Made by a program: the position numbers and the translations under genes. A stretch of DNA of 64,000 bases, taken from contig NC_067205.1 of NCBI RefSeq assembly GCF_026262505.1, positions 3,968,001 to 4,032,000 of the forward strand. Reading direction: 5' to 3'. A model generated the notes under the pieces. That model saw nothing but the letters and a program-made list of their open reading frames with translations. It was not told the origin of the DNA and did not search any database. Positions 1 to 10,629 of the stretch are shown in pieces (positions within the stretch are counted from its first letter, which is position 1; each line of letters starts with the position of its first letter). The stretch is from Trichomonas vaginalis G3. Taxonomy: Eukaryota; Parabasalia; Trichomonadida; Trichomonadidae.

Positions 1-381
1 TTAGGGGCAAACACTGGCTTAGACTCTAAAATCTTTTTACCCAACTTACCTTGAACTTCAACTATCTTAGACTCATAATATTCATAGTCGTCTGTCTTCT
101 TTGGTTCATAAGGTATAACAAGTTTGTATGCTTTGCCTTCTTTAAGGTTTGAGAACCTTCTGTCAAAATTTTCTTTGACTGTTAACAAACCTTCTATGTC
201 TAAGTCTTCAAATTTCGCACCATTTTTAGTCACAATAGCAAACTTAAACTGGTTCGATGTTCCAAACTTTGTCAAATGTAGACTTTTCAAAATGGTAGAA
301 GTAAACATTCAAATAAGCGAATGGGTCTAGTTCTTCTTTGACTTCTGTCATGTACTTATTTACTGAGATGAATTTCGTCAT
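1..381 (-). pseudogene. Polinton A: acidic-tailed small protein (copy of 37434-37853), cut by window edge
   Basis: Homologous to the 139-aa protein of element C, to which it is closely similar. It is broken here and also cut by the left edge of the window. It lies just upstream, in reading direction, of the element's left half and follows the helicase on the same strand with a ~35-bp A/T-rich gap. Function is discussed at the open copy in element C. Confidence 0.75.
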
Positions 382-416
382 CTTTTCTATCGGATAAAAA
401 AATATTTTTTTAAAAT

Positions 417-1652
417 TTACTCATAAAAATTTTTCTTTGTATATACGCCATTCTGAACATCTAAAAGACTTTTGACATTTGCCAAGAATGTACGTTTAGA
501 AGCTGCCATATAACCATATTCTTGACAATATTGTTTATACGAATCGTACAATGACCTTTCATCTAAACACTCAAAGTTAGTCTCATCTATAAACAGTTCA
601 TAAACACTCTTGTTTGCTTCTAACAATGTTTGTCTTTCTTCGGTATGTGGAATTTGTCTTGGATTGAACTTAGAAATATCTAATGTCATAAAATATGAGA
701 ACAAGTGGTTGTAAAAGTTAGGTGTCAAAGTTTCTGCTAAGTCGTCAAAATATTCTGTATCTTGCATATGAGAATCTGACGTTCTGACAACTACATATCT
801 TCTGTCAGAACTTTCTAACTTCATCGGAACAGTATTGTTTGAAACCATAATGAAGTTTGCAACATTTTCACAAACTCTTTGGTCTTTATATTTTCTTTCA
901 ACAACTCCAACTTTGTCTGTTATAAGACTCTTCAAAGCATCTGAGTTCAAAACTTTTGTTGTATCTATACTTTGAAGTTCATTGCAAACTATAAGTTTCA
1001 TATTCTCAATTGAAGAGTTAAATTTACCGCAGATGTTTTCTAAGTTTGTCATATTAGGGTTCGAATAGCCCTCTAACAGTTTGCATAAGATATCTGTAAA
1101 GAAAGTGTTCTTACCAGTTCCTTGTTTTCCAATTATAATGAGAGCAGTTTCATTTTTAGCACTTGGATGTTGTAAGATGTTTGCAAACCAACATAAGATA
1201 TACTCATAGACTCTTTCGTTTCCATTGCATATAATTTCTTTGACATGGTCTAACCAAGCTTCTATAATATTTTCTTTCCATTCTACTTGTTCATATTTAT
1301 ATCCAGTGAAGATAGAATAGAAGTTTGGAGAAGGTGTATAGAACTTTATACCTCGAACTGAAAAATCTTCTAACTTTGACAATAAGATATCCCAAGCATC
1401 TAACATCTTCATTCCAACTTGTACGACTTTTATTTTCTTAAGTTTCTGTCTACATTCTTGTTCTGAAACTATTGTTGCTCTTGGTTTGTTAAAGACAACA
1501 TCCCATTCTTTCATGACATAACATTCTGGGGCAGAGTCGACATAAATGACTAAACGTTTCAAATTCTCGACTGCTTTGTTATAGTCTCGAAATGGACACA
1601 TATTTCTGAACGCTTGGAAGTCATAAAAATCTGAAACATCTATTCTGTACAT
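417..1652 (-). CDS. Polinton A: superfamily 3 helicase-like ATPase
   Basis: Open frame of 411 residues. The P-loop GKQGTGK is at residues 175-181, the Walker B-type LIVCNE at about 220-225, the SF3 sensor FIMVSNN at about 267-273, and a candidate arginine finger SSDRRYVVV near 281-289. This order is that of SF3 replicative helicases of small DNA viruses and virus-like elements (parvovirus NS1 and D5-like families). The first ~165 residues match no domain I recognise. A hexameric helicase acting with the element's protein-primed polymerase is an inference. Start ATG is preceded by the A/T-rich string shared with the polymerase gene. Confidence 0.85.
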   Translation of the reverse strand: MYRIDVSDFYDFQAFRNMCPFRDYNKAVENLKRLVIYVDSAPECYVMKEWDVVFNKPRATIVSEQECRQKLKKIKVVQVGMKMLDAWDILLSKLEDFSVRGIKFYTPSPNFYSIFTGYKYEQVEWKENIIEAWLDHVKEIICNGNERVYEYILCWFANILQHPSAKNETALIIIGKQGTGKNTFFTDILCKLLEGYSNPNMTNLENICGKFNSSIENMKLIVCNELQSIDTTKVLNSDALKSLITDKVGVVERKYKDQRVCENVANFIMVSNNTVPMKLESSDRRYVVVRTSDSHMQDTEYFDDLAETLTPNFYNHLFSYFMTLDISKFNPRQIPHTEERQTLLEANKSVYELFIDETNFECLDERSLYDSYKQYCQEYGYMAASKRTFLANVKSLLDVQNGVYTKKNFYE

Positions 1653-1677
1653 TTTTATAAAAAAAAAAATATTTTTT
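1653..1677 (-). promoter_or_regulatory. Polinton A: A-run/ATATTTTT leader of the helicase
   Basis: Only 25 bp separate the helicase ATG from the end of the penton-like gene, and they read on the minus strand as an A-rich run, then ATATTTTT, then a T-run ending TATAAAA before the ATG. The same string precedes the helicases of C and E and the polymerase of C. Confidence 0.45.
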
Positions 1678-2466
1678 TTATTCTTGAGCTATTTGTTGCA
1701 TTTGTTGTTCTTGAGCTATTTGTTGTTGAAGTTGTTCTTGTAATACAATACTTTCACCAGTTGCATCTTCCAATTCGAAACTTTCTGCCGTCATTGACAA
1801 ATACATAGGACATAAAAGTTTTACAGGAACAAAGTTTGCGTCAACTAAGGTTAAGTTTATGTTTGCTAAAGTGTTTGAGTTCACTAAAGCTGAAAACTCT
1901 GCATTCGAATGAACAATAGGCAAAACCAGCAGAGAAAGTGTTGTTTATACGCATGAGTATCTTTTGGTCATAGTAGTTTCTGTCGACATTCGAATAGCAC
2001 TTTGAACCTAAGTTTGAAACAATATATAAAATAGGTGTACTTAAAGTCAATGGAACAGATAGACCTTGTATGACACCTTTTCCTGTTATAGGAAACTGTT
2101 GGTAGTAAAAACCAGATATAAGTTTTGTATTATAGCTCATATCGTTTATACTAAACTCGGTCGGACATCCAAACATAATGAAACCTGCTCTAGTTGCAGC
2201 ACATGTTACATCCGTCCTTAAAGTATTAAATAAGTCAACAAAACCTGTTGGTGGTATATCTGAGTAAGTATCTTCAAAGAAGTATTTTTTACCATTCACA
2301 ACAACAAAGTCTTCTGGTGTCAAAAGAGCAAAACAGGCTTTAGTCGTCATTGTGTTTAAGGTTAGTTTACAATATCGTCCTTGAGGACTTTGTAAGTTTG
2401 TTTTATAGAATTATATGACTCAGGGTTTTTAGTCGTAATAGTATAAACCATTATGTCTTCTGCCAT
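1678..2466 (-). pseudogene. Polinton A: penton-like minor capsid protein
   Basis: Broken copy (about two to three breaks) of a ~260-residue protein present in all three elements. By position (between the coiled-coil protein and the helicase, near the major capsid gene) and size it fits the single-jelly-roll minor capsid (penton) protein described in Polintons. The fold cannot be shown by eye. The end of the frame is Gln-rich (repeated QQ and QQM). Confidence 0.6.
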
Positions 2467-2470
2467 TTAC

Positions 2471-3052
2471 TTAGCAACTAAATTTTAATGAAATGTTGTG
2501 GTCGTCAAATATTTTTATGACGTCTGGGAAACTATATTTTAAGTTCAACGTTTCACCTCCTTTCATAACGTATATCTTGTCAATGACATTATATGAAACA
2601 CCACAGCAAGCAATGTCGGGTTCTATTTCTTTGATGTTTATATCATCTGCCTCTGTCAAAAGTTTCAATAGTTCTTTCAAAACTTCATGAGGTGCAATGA
2701 CATATGAGTTCACTTTTACAGGGTTGTGCTCAACCAAGTTTAACATATATACCCAAAGCTTGACAAATCTTCTCCTGAGTTTTAAGTTTGTCTTTAAGTT
2801 GTTGGTAGTCGTTTCGAATATCTGCAACAGAACTTAAGTCTCTGCTAACTTCAGGATATGTTGGTTGTTCTTTTACAGGAACAATTGCTATACCATCTTC
2901 GTCTTCGTATGGTTTCCCCACTTCAACATCTCTGTCTTTGACATTGACAACAACACTTTGACTGTTGTTTGAGTTGGTGAATTTAACTTCACATCTGCCA
3001 CCGCCATTAAACCTTTTGAAACACTTACGCTTCTATTTTTCGGAAATGACAT
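2471..3052 (-). pseudogene. Polinton A: 199-aa coiled-coil protein copy
   Basis: Broken copy (about two to three breaks) of the protein that is open at 60936-61535 in element E. Its start faces the start of the small + strand gene at 3071 across only 18 bp. I do not recognise the family. Confidence 0.65.
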
Positions 3053-3070
3053 TTTACTTAGAATAAAAAG
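3053..3070. promoter_or_regulatory. Polinton A: 18-bp divergent promoter
   Basis: The two start codons (minus at 3052, plus at 3071) are separated by TTTACTTAGAATAAAAAG. The identical 18 bp occur in C (40541-40558) and, inverted, in E (60918-60935). With no other room, this string must carry the start signals of both genes, assuming both are transcribed. Confidence 0.5.
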
Positions 3071-3490
3071 ATGGACGTATTCGAGTATCTCTTCGAATTG
3101 AAGCAAAACAAAGTTTACACACACAAACAATACAATACATTGACAGAATAGTTCTTTTATACAAACAATGGTAAATGTTATAGAATAGCAATATTTGCTG
3201 AACCAAAATATTTTCATAAAGCAAAGAAAGTTGGTATAACCGAGATGGTGAAAGTTCTTGAAGCAGACAAAAATATAACTTCAAAACTGACCGATATTAC
3301 TAAAGGAAAGTTTATAATACAGTATTATGTCAAAACTGGCGTACTGTCAATATTTGACGGAGAGAAGTCAGTTCAAGAACAACTTACTGACCTGCTGCCA
3401 AAATCTGCTCGATGGAAGCTGTCGTTATGCAATCTGAGGAGCCCCAGCAGGTTTCATCGAACGAATCTTCAAAAGAGCATCTTCCGTGAA
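3071..3490 (+). pseudogene. Polinton A: small gene convergent with major capsid gene
   Basis: Broken copy of the 139-aa protein that is open at 60498-60917 in element E. It runs tail-to-tail into the major capsid gene and overlaps its 3' end on the opposite strand. Family unknown. Confidence 0.55.
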
Positions 3491-4992
3491 AAGTGCTATT
3501 GGTTTTGTAAACTTCTTTGCTCTCAATTCATCTGGACCGTCTCTGTCACCAGTATATTGTATTTGTACAGTACCAACAGTTGAAATACCACCCATAAAGT
3601 CTTCTGAGTCAGCAAATGGAATGCCAAGCCAAAAGTTTGAACGGTCTCCATTTGTATATTGAGTTTTTTTGAGCTCCTGTATGAGTCCATACTTTCACAT
3701 ATGGCATAATAGAACTTTGCATTTCAGGGTTAATGGTTGTTGTGAAGTTGTTGTTAAAAGTTCATAGCATCTAATGTCAAGTTGTATGACCTCATATCCT
3801 CAACTGTAGAATATTCTTTCTCTTGGATAATATTTGCCATCTATGTTTATATGGTATTTAATACCAGGGTTGTAGAAGCAAGAATAGTCATTTATAGTTC
3901 GTCTGAACAGTACAAACATAGTATCTGCATGTTTCATTGCAGTTGTTAAGGCAATATCTGTTCTTGCACCTGGGTCAGCACTTTGGTTTCCAACTTCACC
4001 TGCAAAGTCTTTGACAGATATTTGGTGTATAGGGAACATAAGTGGAACTGCAATATATTTGGCAGCTAAAGCATTTGAAATATCTGGGTCCAACATATAG
4101 ACTGCAAGTCTGCTTTCTATTCTCTTGCATTCAAATTTTTCGCATGTGAACTTAACTGGGTCCCCAAGCATCTCCAGCAGCATTGAAATAATAGTTTACT
4201 TCAGTGTTGAGGTTTGAGAAACCAAAGTCTAAGTCAACTTTGTTTTTGCAAAAGTCGGCGAATGACATTTTATTTGTTCCACTACTTCTGTAAGAGTGAA
4301 TGGGTCTTGTGTTGGTGCAATGACTAAGTTATTTTTGCTTGGAGTAAGTTCGATAGAAATTTTTCCTGCCCAGTTGGCAAGTATCTTAAAAACCTGAAGA
4401 TGAGGAAAGATGACAAAGGAACTCTAAGTTTCAGTTTTACTTTGGTTACTGCTGCTGCAGTTTGTCCAGAAAGGTTAACATAAACTCCTGGAACGTTAGG
4501 GTCAAGTCTTCTTATTTTCTCAATAGTTGCATACTGGTCTGTTTGTTCTCTAGCTTGTGGTTGTACTGAGTTTCTCAAAGCGAACCATTCATAGTTTGCC
4601 CATGTTACTGTTTGAACTAAGTCAGAGTTAGAATATATCTTATATCCCATGAAAACTTCTGGAGCATATTGGTATCCGACATAGAAAATTCCATTGCAAC
4701 CTTTCTTGTCAGACAACTTGGCAGAAGGTTTTATTTCAATGTCTTGTTCCACGTATAAGAAAGAGTTGTCAATAGAAATTATATGAAACCTGTCGCAAGC
4801 AATATCTACTGTTGTTGAAGAACCTTCTCCAAACTCACCTACGTTTCCATAAGAAACAGCAGTTGTATATTCGTAAGTTCCAGGAACTATTTCTGACCTT
4901 CTAATGGCATTGTCGCATTCGTTATACCATTCGGAAACATTTCCATTCATAGCATCCAAAACTGTTGGCGTTATATTCTGAGCGGCGTACAT
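3384..4992 (-). pseudogene. Polinton A: major capsid protein, double jelly-roll type
   Basis: Broken copy (about four breaks) of the ~530-residue major capsid protein. It is recognised from the N-terminal half, which has the shape of the Polinton double-jelly-roll capsid protein: an amphipathic beta-rich start, then a stretch with VGYQYAPEVF and the I/L-rich strand region, as in the better preserved copy of element E. Confidence 0.8.
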
Positions 4993-5024
4993 TTCATATG
5001 AGTAAAAATATAGAATAGTTGGAT

Positions 5025-8000
5025 TTATATGTCATAATAGAACCCACGTGGACCAAGCTTTACTTTCTTCCTGACTGAGTTTTTAACTCTTCTTTTTCCT
5101 TCATTGCCCTCTGCTTGAAGTTGTTGCATCTTTGCCTCATGTTCATTAGTATGTTGCAAATTTTCCATGCCCTTTTTGCCTTTGGCTCTGGTCGCCCATC
5201 TCAGGTAACCTATATCCTAGAAAGATTTTGTCATAGTTTGTATTTGAGTCTTCCTTTATTGTTTGCATGACTCTTTCCTGAGTTTCAGGTTCAAGCTCTT
5301 CAAACAGTGCTGTCCATATGGAATAAGCTCGTTTCCAAATATATGTTTTTGTAGCCATTCTGGTTTTCTTTCCATGTTACCAACAATATCTTTTGTGAAT
5401 GGGAAAGCTTTTACCCAATCTTTCAGTCTTGCGTCGTTTATTTCTGTAGTTGGTTTTATTTTGTCAAGGAACATGTTTTTCAATACTAACATTTCATTTG
5501 GTACTGTCCATTTGAGTTTTCTTAAATATTCATCCCTTCTCGGTTCATTGTCTGCAAAGTAAGTTTTTATGACATTTTGTAAACTTTCGTTTGCAAGGTC
5601 ATGTACAATAGGTTCTCTTCCTTCTCTCTCCCTAACTTTCTTTCTAAACTCTTCACCAAATATACCATCTCTATGGTTCTGTGTAGTTCTTTGAGATAAA
5701 TGTTCTAGAACGTCAGGTGTTATATTTCCATCAGCCATGTTCATTTCATACTGGTCCAAAATATCTGCATCTTTCATATCTTTCAATGGCATTAAAGCCG
5801 CGCTGAAAATACCAGCTATATCTCGTTCACCATTCTTCCATTGCGTCTACAACTTCTTGGAATTGAGGTTGTAAGTTTATGAACCACCTTCCGAATTAGC
5901 TTTATGACCCCATCTCATTGTAGTTCCATCGTCTGCAGAAACAAAAGTAGGTTTGTTTCCATCTTGGTTAGGTTCTGAATGAACTTTAAACAATGTTTCA
6001 TTTCTATATGTTTTCTTGAAATTTAACCTTTTATTTTCACCGAGTTCATCCGAAGATTGAACGTTAAATGCTCGTAAGTAAAAAGGGTTGTTGTATTTGT
6101 GTACATTTTTTTCAGTTCTTCCATTCTTATGCTGAATATTTTCATCTGGTGTTGGAGTCTTTTGTATGTCGGCAAACATTTTTCGATATTCTTCTACTAT
6201 GTCAGCCGAATCTTTCTTAGACTCTTGGAAAGATTCCATATTCACCTCATGCTCTTGTTGAGGGTCAAGATTTTTCGGCTGTTCCAAATCTTCATCTAGT
6301 TCTGTGAAGTTAGTTTCCAAAGGAGTGACTTGTTCGTTTCCTTCAGGCTCTTCTAGCTGTTGTTGCTGAACTATTTCTTCCATATCTGGTTGTATCTGAA
6401 CTAGTTCTTCCTGTGGAGTTTCTTGTACCTCATCTGCTGGCATTTTCATATATTCCGAGACCGTTTTCAACAATTTCCCTATCTACGTCATCCGCATTCA
6501 TAAGCTTTTGTTCTTTCGTTCCGTCTCTATTTTTTACGCGTTTCATGACGAAAGTTGTATTGTCATTTAGCTCTGACATCAAATATCTCGGAGTAAATTC
6601 GTTCATGTCATTTGGATGATATGCTATTAAATCATATCCCTTAGCGAGCTTGTATTTTCCAGGTTTGAAATTATATCCCATTTGGTGCTGAGTCATAAAG
6701 CTAAATAGGTTCGGGTCAGTATTTCCATCCTTGAACTTTCCAATAGCTTCTTTATATCTGTCACTAAAGTCAACAGTATCTGGGAAACCACACTCTTCTT
6801 TAAGCATTTTTAAGAATTCTTGGTTTCCTTGTTCTCTACTTCTTTTATGTCCTTGCTCTGTTTGTGGTTGTTGTTGTGCAGGTTTTGAACTGTTGGTTGC
6901 TGTGCTGGTTGTGTTTGGTTGTTGTGCTGTTGTGGAGGTGGTTGTTGTGCTGGTTGTTTGTTGGTTGTTGTGTTGGTTGTTGTGTTGGTTTTGGTGCATG
7001 CCTGTGTCTGTGTCCATGTGACGATGTAAATGTTTTAGGTAGTCTGGTGCAGGTGCTTCTCTTGGAGGGTTTGGTGGTATATAAGTTCCACCAGCTGGCA
7101 CATATGTTCCATCTGCAGCTAATGTCCTACCTGACTTTTCGTTCTTAAGAAAGCATTTACTAGGTCTGTTTTGGTCTGTTTGTAACTCTTTTCTTGACTT
7201 TTCACAACAGTTGCTCTAACGGCGTCATAGGCACTTTGAACTGCCTGTCTCGTGCTGCATCTGTTATTTTCGTCATATTTTGTGCTACTTCTCTTAACTC
7301 TTTGTCGAAACCTTCAGACTTCAGTTTTTCTTCCAGATGAGAAGTCGTTCACTAGTTTCACCTTACTATGAAGAGCTTCGAAAGCGTTCTTAAAGTCAGC
7401 ATTTGTTAAAGCTTCATTGACTATCTTCATCCGCTTGTATTTTTGTCCTTATTGACCCTATGAGTTGGGCTGCTTTAGCGTTGGCTTGGGCATCTAACCA
7501 GTCATTGTTAGCTTTTATATATTCTGCGCTTTTCATTGCCTTTTGCATAGCCGCGTCGTTATTTTTACTTTCTTGTGCTAAGTTTTCATACTGTACGGTT
7601 TGGTTTTGCAACTGTAAAAGTTTTTCTGCCTTTACATTTGCTTCAACTTCTTTTTTATACTCATCGCTATCCATATATGTCTTCAGGGCTTTTGTTTTAT
7701 CTCTTCATCTTTCAGTACTTTATATTGATTGAGTATGGTTTTTTCAAATTATGACATCTTTTCCATTTTTGCTACTTCTGCTGCTTTTTCTGACACTTTT
7801 TTCGCATATTCCTCTGTACTTAGTTCTTTCAGTTGTTCTTCTTTCTTCTTTTCTCTACGTTTAACTCATTGAGTTTCTTTGTGTGTCTGTCATTTCTAGT
7901 TTCTTTTCGTTTTCGCTTATTTGCTTCTGTATGTCTATGTTTGACTTTTTGACATCTGTTATTTGATTTTTGAGTGAACTCAAATTCATTTGACTTTGAG

Positions 8001-8246
8001 GGTTATATGCTGTTCCGTCTGCAGCTCCACCATAGCCTGCCATTTTCGCTAAAAGTGCCCGCTCTTAAACCTCCACTCTGTGCACAATGACTCGGTTTAA
8101 AAGCATAGGATTGCTTGACATTTGTTGCAACATAGTGGGGTCATTCATAATTTGTTGTTGCAACGTTGTTGTGGTGTCAGTTTTACTATTGGATGTTTCA
8201 ATGCTCTCTTCCTCTTACGTATATTCTTACGTAGCTTACGTGGCAT
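5025..8246 (-). pseudogene. Polinton A: large basic/coiled-coil/Gln-rich protein
   Basis: Heavily broken copy (about eight to ten breaks) of the ~1,070-residue protein that is best preserved in element E (55747-58976). The middle of this copy has its own version of the Gln/Asn/Thr-rich low-complexity stretch (about 6860-7010), different from that of C and E, so this part changes quickly between elements. Confidence 0.75.
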
Positions 8247-9060
8247 TTTAAGTGAAGTTAAAAAGCGGCTTTTGACAGATGTTTTATTGTGACTTTCGTA
8301 AAGACTTTGTTGAGATTTCTTCGTAAATGAGTGTAAATGACCCAAAAATATATTTTAGGGTAGAAGGGTATATCTAACCTCTTTTTCTAACCTCATTTCT
8401 ACCCTCTTGAATTTTCATGAATTTCTTCGTAAAGACTTTGTTGAGACTTCTTCGTAAAGACTTTGTTAAGACTTCTTCGTAAATGACCCAAAAATATATT
8501 TTAGGGTAGAAGGGTATATCTAATCTTTTCTAACCTCTTTTCTACCCTCTTGAATTTTCATGAATTTCTTCGTAAAGACTTTGTTAAGACTTCTTCGTAA
8601 AGACTTTGTTGAGACTTCTTCGTAAAGACTTTGTCAAGACTTCTTCGTAAAGACTTTGTTAAACTTCTTCGTAAAGACTTTGTTGAGACTTCTTCGTAAA
8701 GACTTTGTCAAGACTTCATCGTAAAGACTTTGTTGAGATTTCTTCGTAAATGACCCTAGTAGTATATTTTTTGGTGTAAATTTCATGAAAATTCAAGAGG
8801 GTAGAAAAGAGGTTAGAAAAGAGGTTAGATATACCCTTCTACCCTAAAATATATTTTTGGTGTAAATTTCATAAAATTCAAGAGGGTAGAAAAGAGGTTA
8901 GAAAAGAGGTTAGATATACCCTTCTACCCTAAAATATATTTTTTGGTGTAAATTTCATGAAAATTCAAGAGGGTAGAAAAGAGGTTAGAAAAGAGGTTAG
9001 ATATACCCTTCTACCCTAAAATATATTTTTGGTGTAAATTTCATGAAAATTCTGAGTAAA
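8247..9060. repeat. Polinton A: subterminal iterons and GGGTAG inverted clusters
   Basis: No gene is seen here. It holds about ten to twelve copies of a 25-bp tandem word built on CTTCTTCGTAAAGACTTTGT (about 8286-8335 and 8420-8755). It also holds five copies of an inverted cluster in which GGGTAG and GTTAG words point one way and CTACCC the other (near 8350-8410, 8500-8550, 8797-8860, 8880-8940 and 8967-9025). The first two clusters are inverted relative to the last three, so the whole block is itself roughly mirror-symmetric. Confidence 0.85.
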
Positions 9061-9190
9061 ATGACAGATGTTTATATGACACTTTCTCCGGTTTATAGGA
9101 CCTCTCTCATATTCTAAACATCTTCGGGGCTAGAGGGCACGAAGTGCCTGGAAGCCCCACTACCTTTTTTTTTTTTTTTTTTTTTTTTTT
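9061..9190. repeat. Polinton A: right terminal inverted repeat
   Basis: Ends with ACATCTTCGGGGCTAGAGGG, GCACGAAGTGCC, TGGAAGCCCCACTACC and a T-run of 26. It is the reverse complement of the left ends of C and E and contains a nested hairpin (outer GGGGCT/AGCCCC, inner GGCAC/GTGCC). The host flank begins at 9191 (CTACAT). Confidence 0.85.
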
Positions 9191-9335
9191 CTACATAATA
9201 TCAATTAAAATATCTTTGTAAGATACAAGTAAAAAAATTAATGAGGATTAAAATAAGTTTTCCTTATTGAATTATGATGTTTCAATAACACATAGATATG
9301 GAAAAAAGTATTATTTTCTTATATACGAAAAAAAG

Positions 9336-9411
9336 AGATCTGACATTGTGTCAGATCTCAGTAAAAGTGACATTTACATGTCAAAAAAATAGAATGAGTT
9401 TAAGTAATTAA
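9336..9411. repeat. Left subterminal hairpins of the TIR element
   Basis: GAGATCTGAC and GTCAGATCTC form a 10-bp stem with a 5-bp loop. It is followed by TGACAT-TTAC-ATGTCA. The partner at the other end (about 10713-10730) is TGACAC-GTAAAG-GTGTCA, where a T:A pair has become C:G, so the stem is kept at both ends although the base pair differs. Confidence 0.6.
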
Positions 9412-10629
9412 AATTGAGGGTGAGAGTAGTATTGTATGAAATAATATCTCTCACCCTCCAATTCATCCTATGGCGCCGAAAAAATTTTGGTGAAATGCGA
9501 CCACATTTCACCAAAATTCTCGGCGCCATATAGAGAACTAGAGCCTGTGAGGTACTGATACTATCCATGTACCTCGCAGGCTCTAGTTCCAAGCCAAAAT
9601 GGCTAAAAATTGCCGCGCAATTGTTCACATTGCGGGCAATTTTTAGCCATTTTGGCTGGGAATTGGAGGGTGAGAGTAGTATTGTATGAAATAATATCTC
9701 TCACCCTCCAATTCATCCTATGGCGCCGAAAAAATTTTGGTGAAATGCGACCACATTTCACCAAAATTTCTCGGCGCCATATAGAGAACTAGAGCCTGTG
9801 AGGTACTGATACTATCCATGTACCTCGCAGGCTCTAGTTTCCAAGCCAAAATGGCTAAAAATTGCCCGCAATTGTTCACATTGCGGGCAATTTTTAGCCA
9901 TTTTGGCTGGGAATTGGAGGGTGAGAGTAGTATTGTATGAAATAATATCTCTCACCCTCCAATTCATCTATGGCGCCGAAAAAATTTTGGTGAAATGCGA
10001 CCACATTTCACCAAAATTTCTCGGCGCCATATAGAGAACTAGAGCCTGTGAGGTACTGATACTATCCATGTACCTCGCAGGCTCTAGTTCCAAGCCAAAA
10101 TGGCTAAAAATTGCCCGCAATTGTTCACATTGCGGGCAATTTTTAGCCATTTTGGCTGGGAATTGGAGGGTGAGAGTAGTATTGTATGAAATAATATCTC
10201 TCACCCTCCAATCATCCTATGGCGCCGAAAAAATTTTGGTGAAATGCGACCACATTTCACCAAAATTCTCGGCGCCATATAGAGAACTAGAGCCTGTGAG
10301 GTACTGATACTATCCATGTACCTCGCAGGCTCTAGTTCCAAGCCAAAATGGCTAAAAATTGCCCGCAATTGTTCACATTGCGGGCAATTTTTAGCCATTT
10401 TGGCTGGGAATTGGAGGGTGAGAGTAGTATTGTATGAAATAATATCTCTCACCCTCCAATTCATCCTATGGCGCCGAAAAAATTTTGGTGAAATGCGACC
10501 ACATTTCACCAAAATTTCTCGGCGCCATATAGAGAACTAGAGCCTGTGAGGTACTGATACTATCCATGTACCTCGCAGGCTCTAGTTCCAAGCCAAAATG
10601 GCTAAAAATTGCCCGCAATTGTTCACATT
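9412..10629. repeat. Satellite of ~250-bp units, each made of four hairpins
   Basis: Five copies spaced 249-250 bp (TGGCGCCGAA at 9471, 9721, 9971, 10220 and 10469), the last truncated. Within one unit (9661-9910) there are: a 16-bp stem AATTGGAGGGTGAGAG (9661-9713); a ~26-bp stem starting TGGCGCCGA (9721-9779); a 19-bp stem AACTAGAGCCTG... (9787-9839) with one T/G apposition; and a ~31-bp stem starting CCAAGCCAAAATGGC (9841-9910) with loop TGTTCAC. Almost every base lies in a stem. Copies are nearly identical, which suggests recent amplification. Confidence 0.9.

Larger units (their letters stand above)
1..9190 (-). mobile_element. Polinton/Maverick element A, right-hand portion
   Basis: Fossil Polinton entering from beyond the left edge and ending in a T-run at 9165-9190 that abuts host repeat unit 1. 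The visible parts, all homologous to 37470-46612 of element C, run leftward: large coiled-coil protein, major capsid, coiled-coil 199-aa protein, penton-like protein, SF3 helicase and the acidic-tailed protein, with one small gene on the opposite strand. The element is broken, with roughly fifteen to twenty breaks in the visible part, and only the helicase looks open. It sits in a host repeat whose other copies keep the empty site, so it is young relative to the host duplication. Its left end and target duplication lie outside the window. Confidence 0.93.

Noticed and set aside
6731-7148. Val/Cys/Trp-rich + strand frames in Polinton A
   Set aside because: Antisense of the Gln/Asn-rich linker of the large protein; composition is a by-product of CAA/CAC repeats.
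8286-8755. CRISPR array (25-bp repeats)
   Set aside because: The repeats are contiguous without unique spacers, occur in several places and orientations, no cas gene is present and the context is eukaryotic.
9374-10540. Open frames of 60-103 codons in both directions in the hairpin satellite (for example with LEPARYMDSISTSQALV)
   Set aside because: They repeat with the 250-bp unit, occur on both strands because the DNA is palindromic, and have no leader or known domain.
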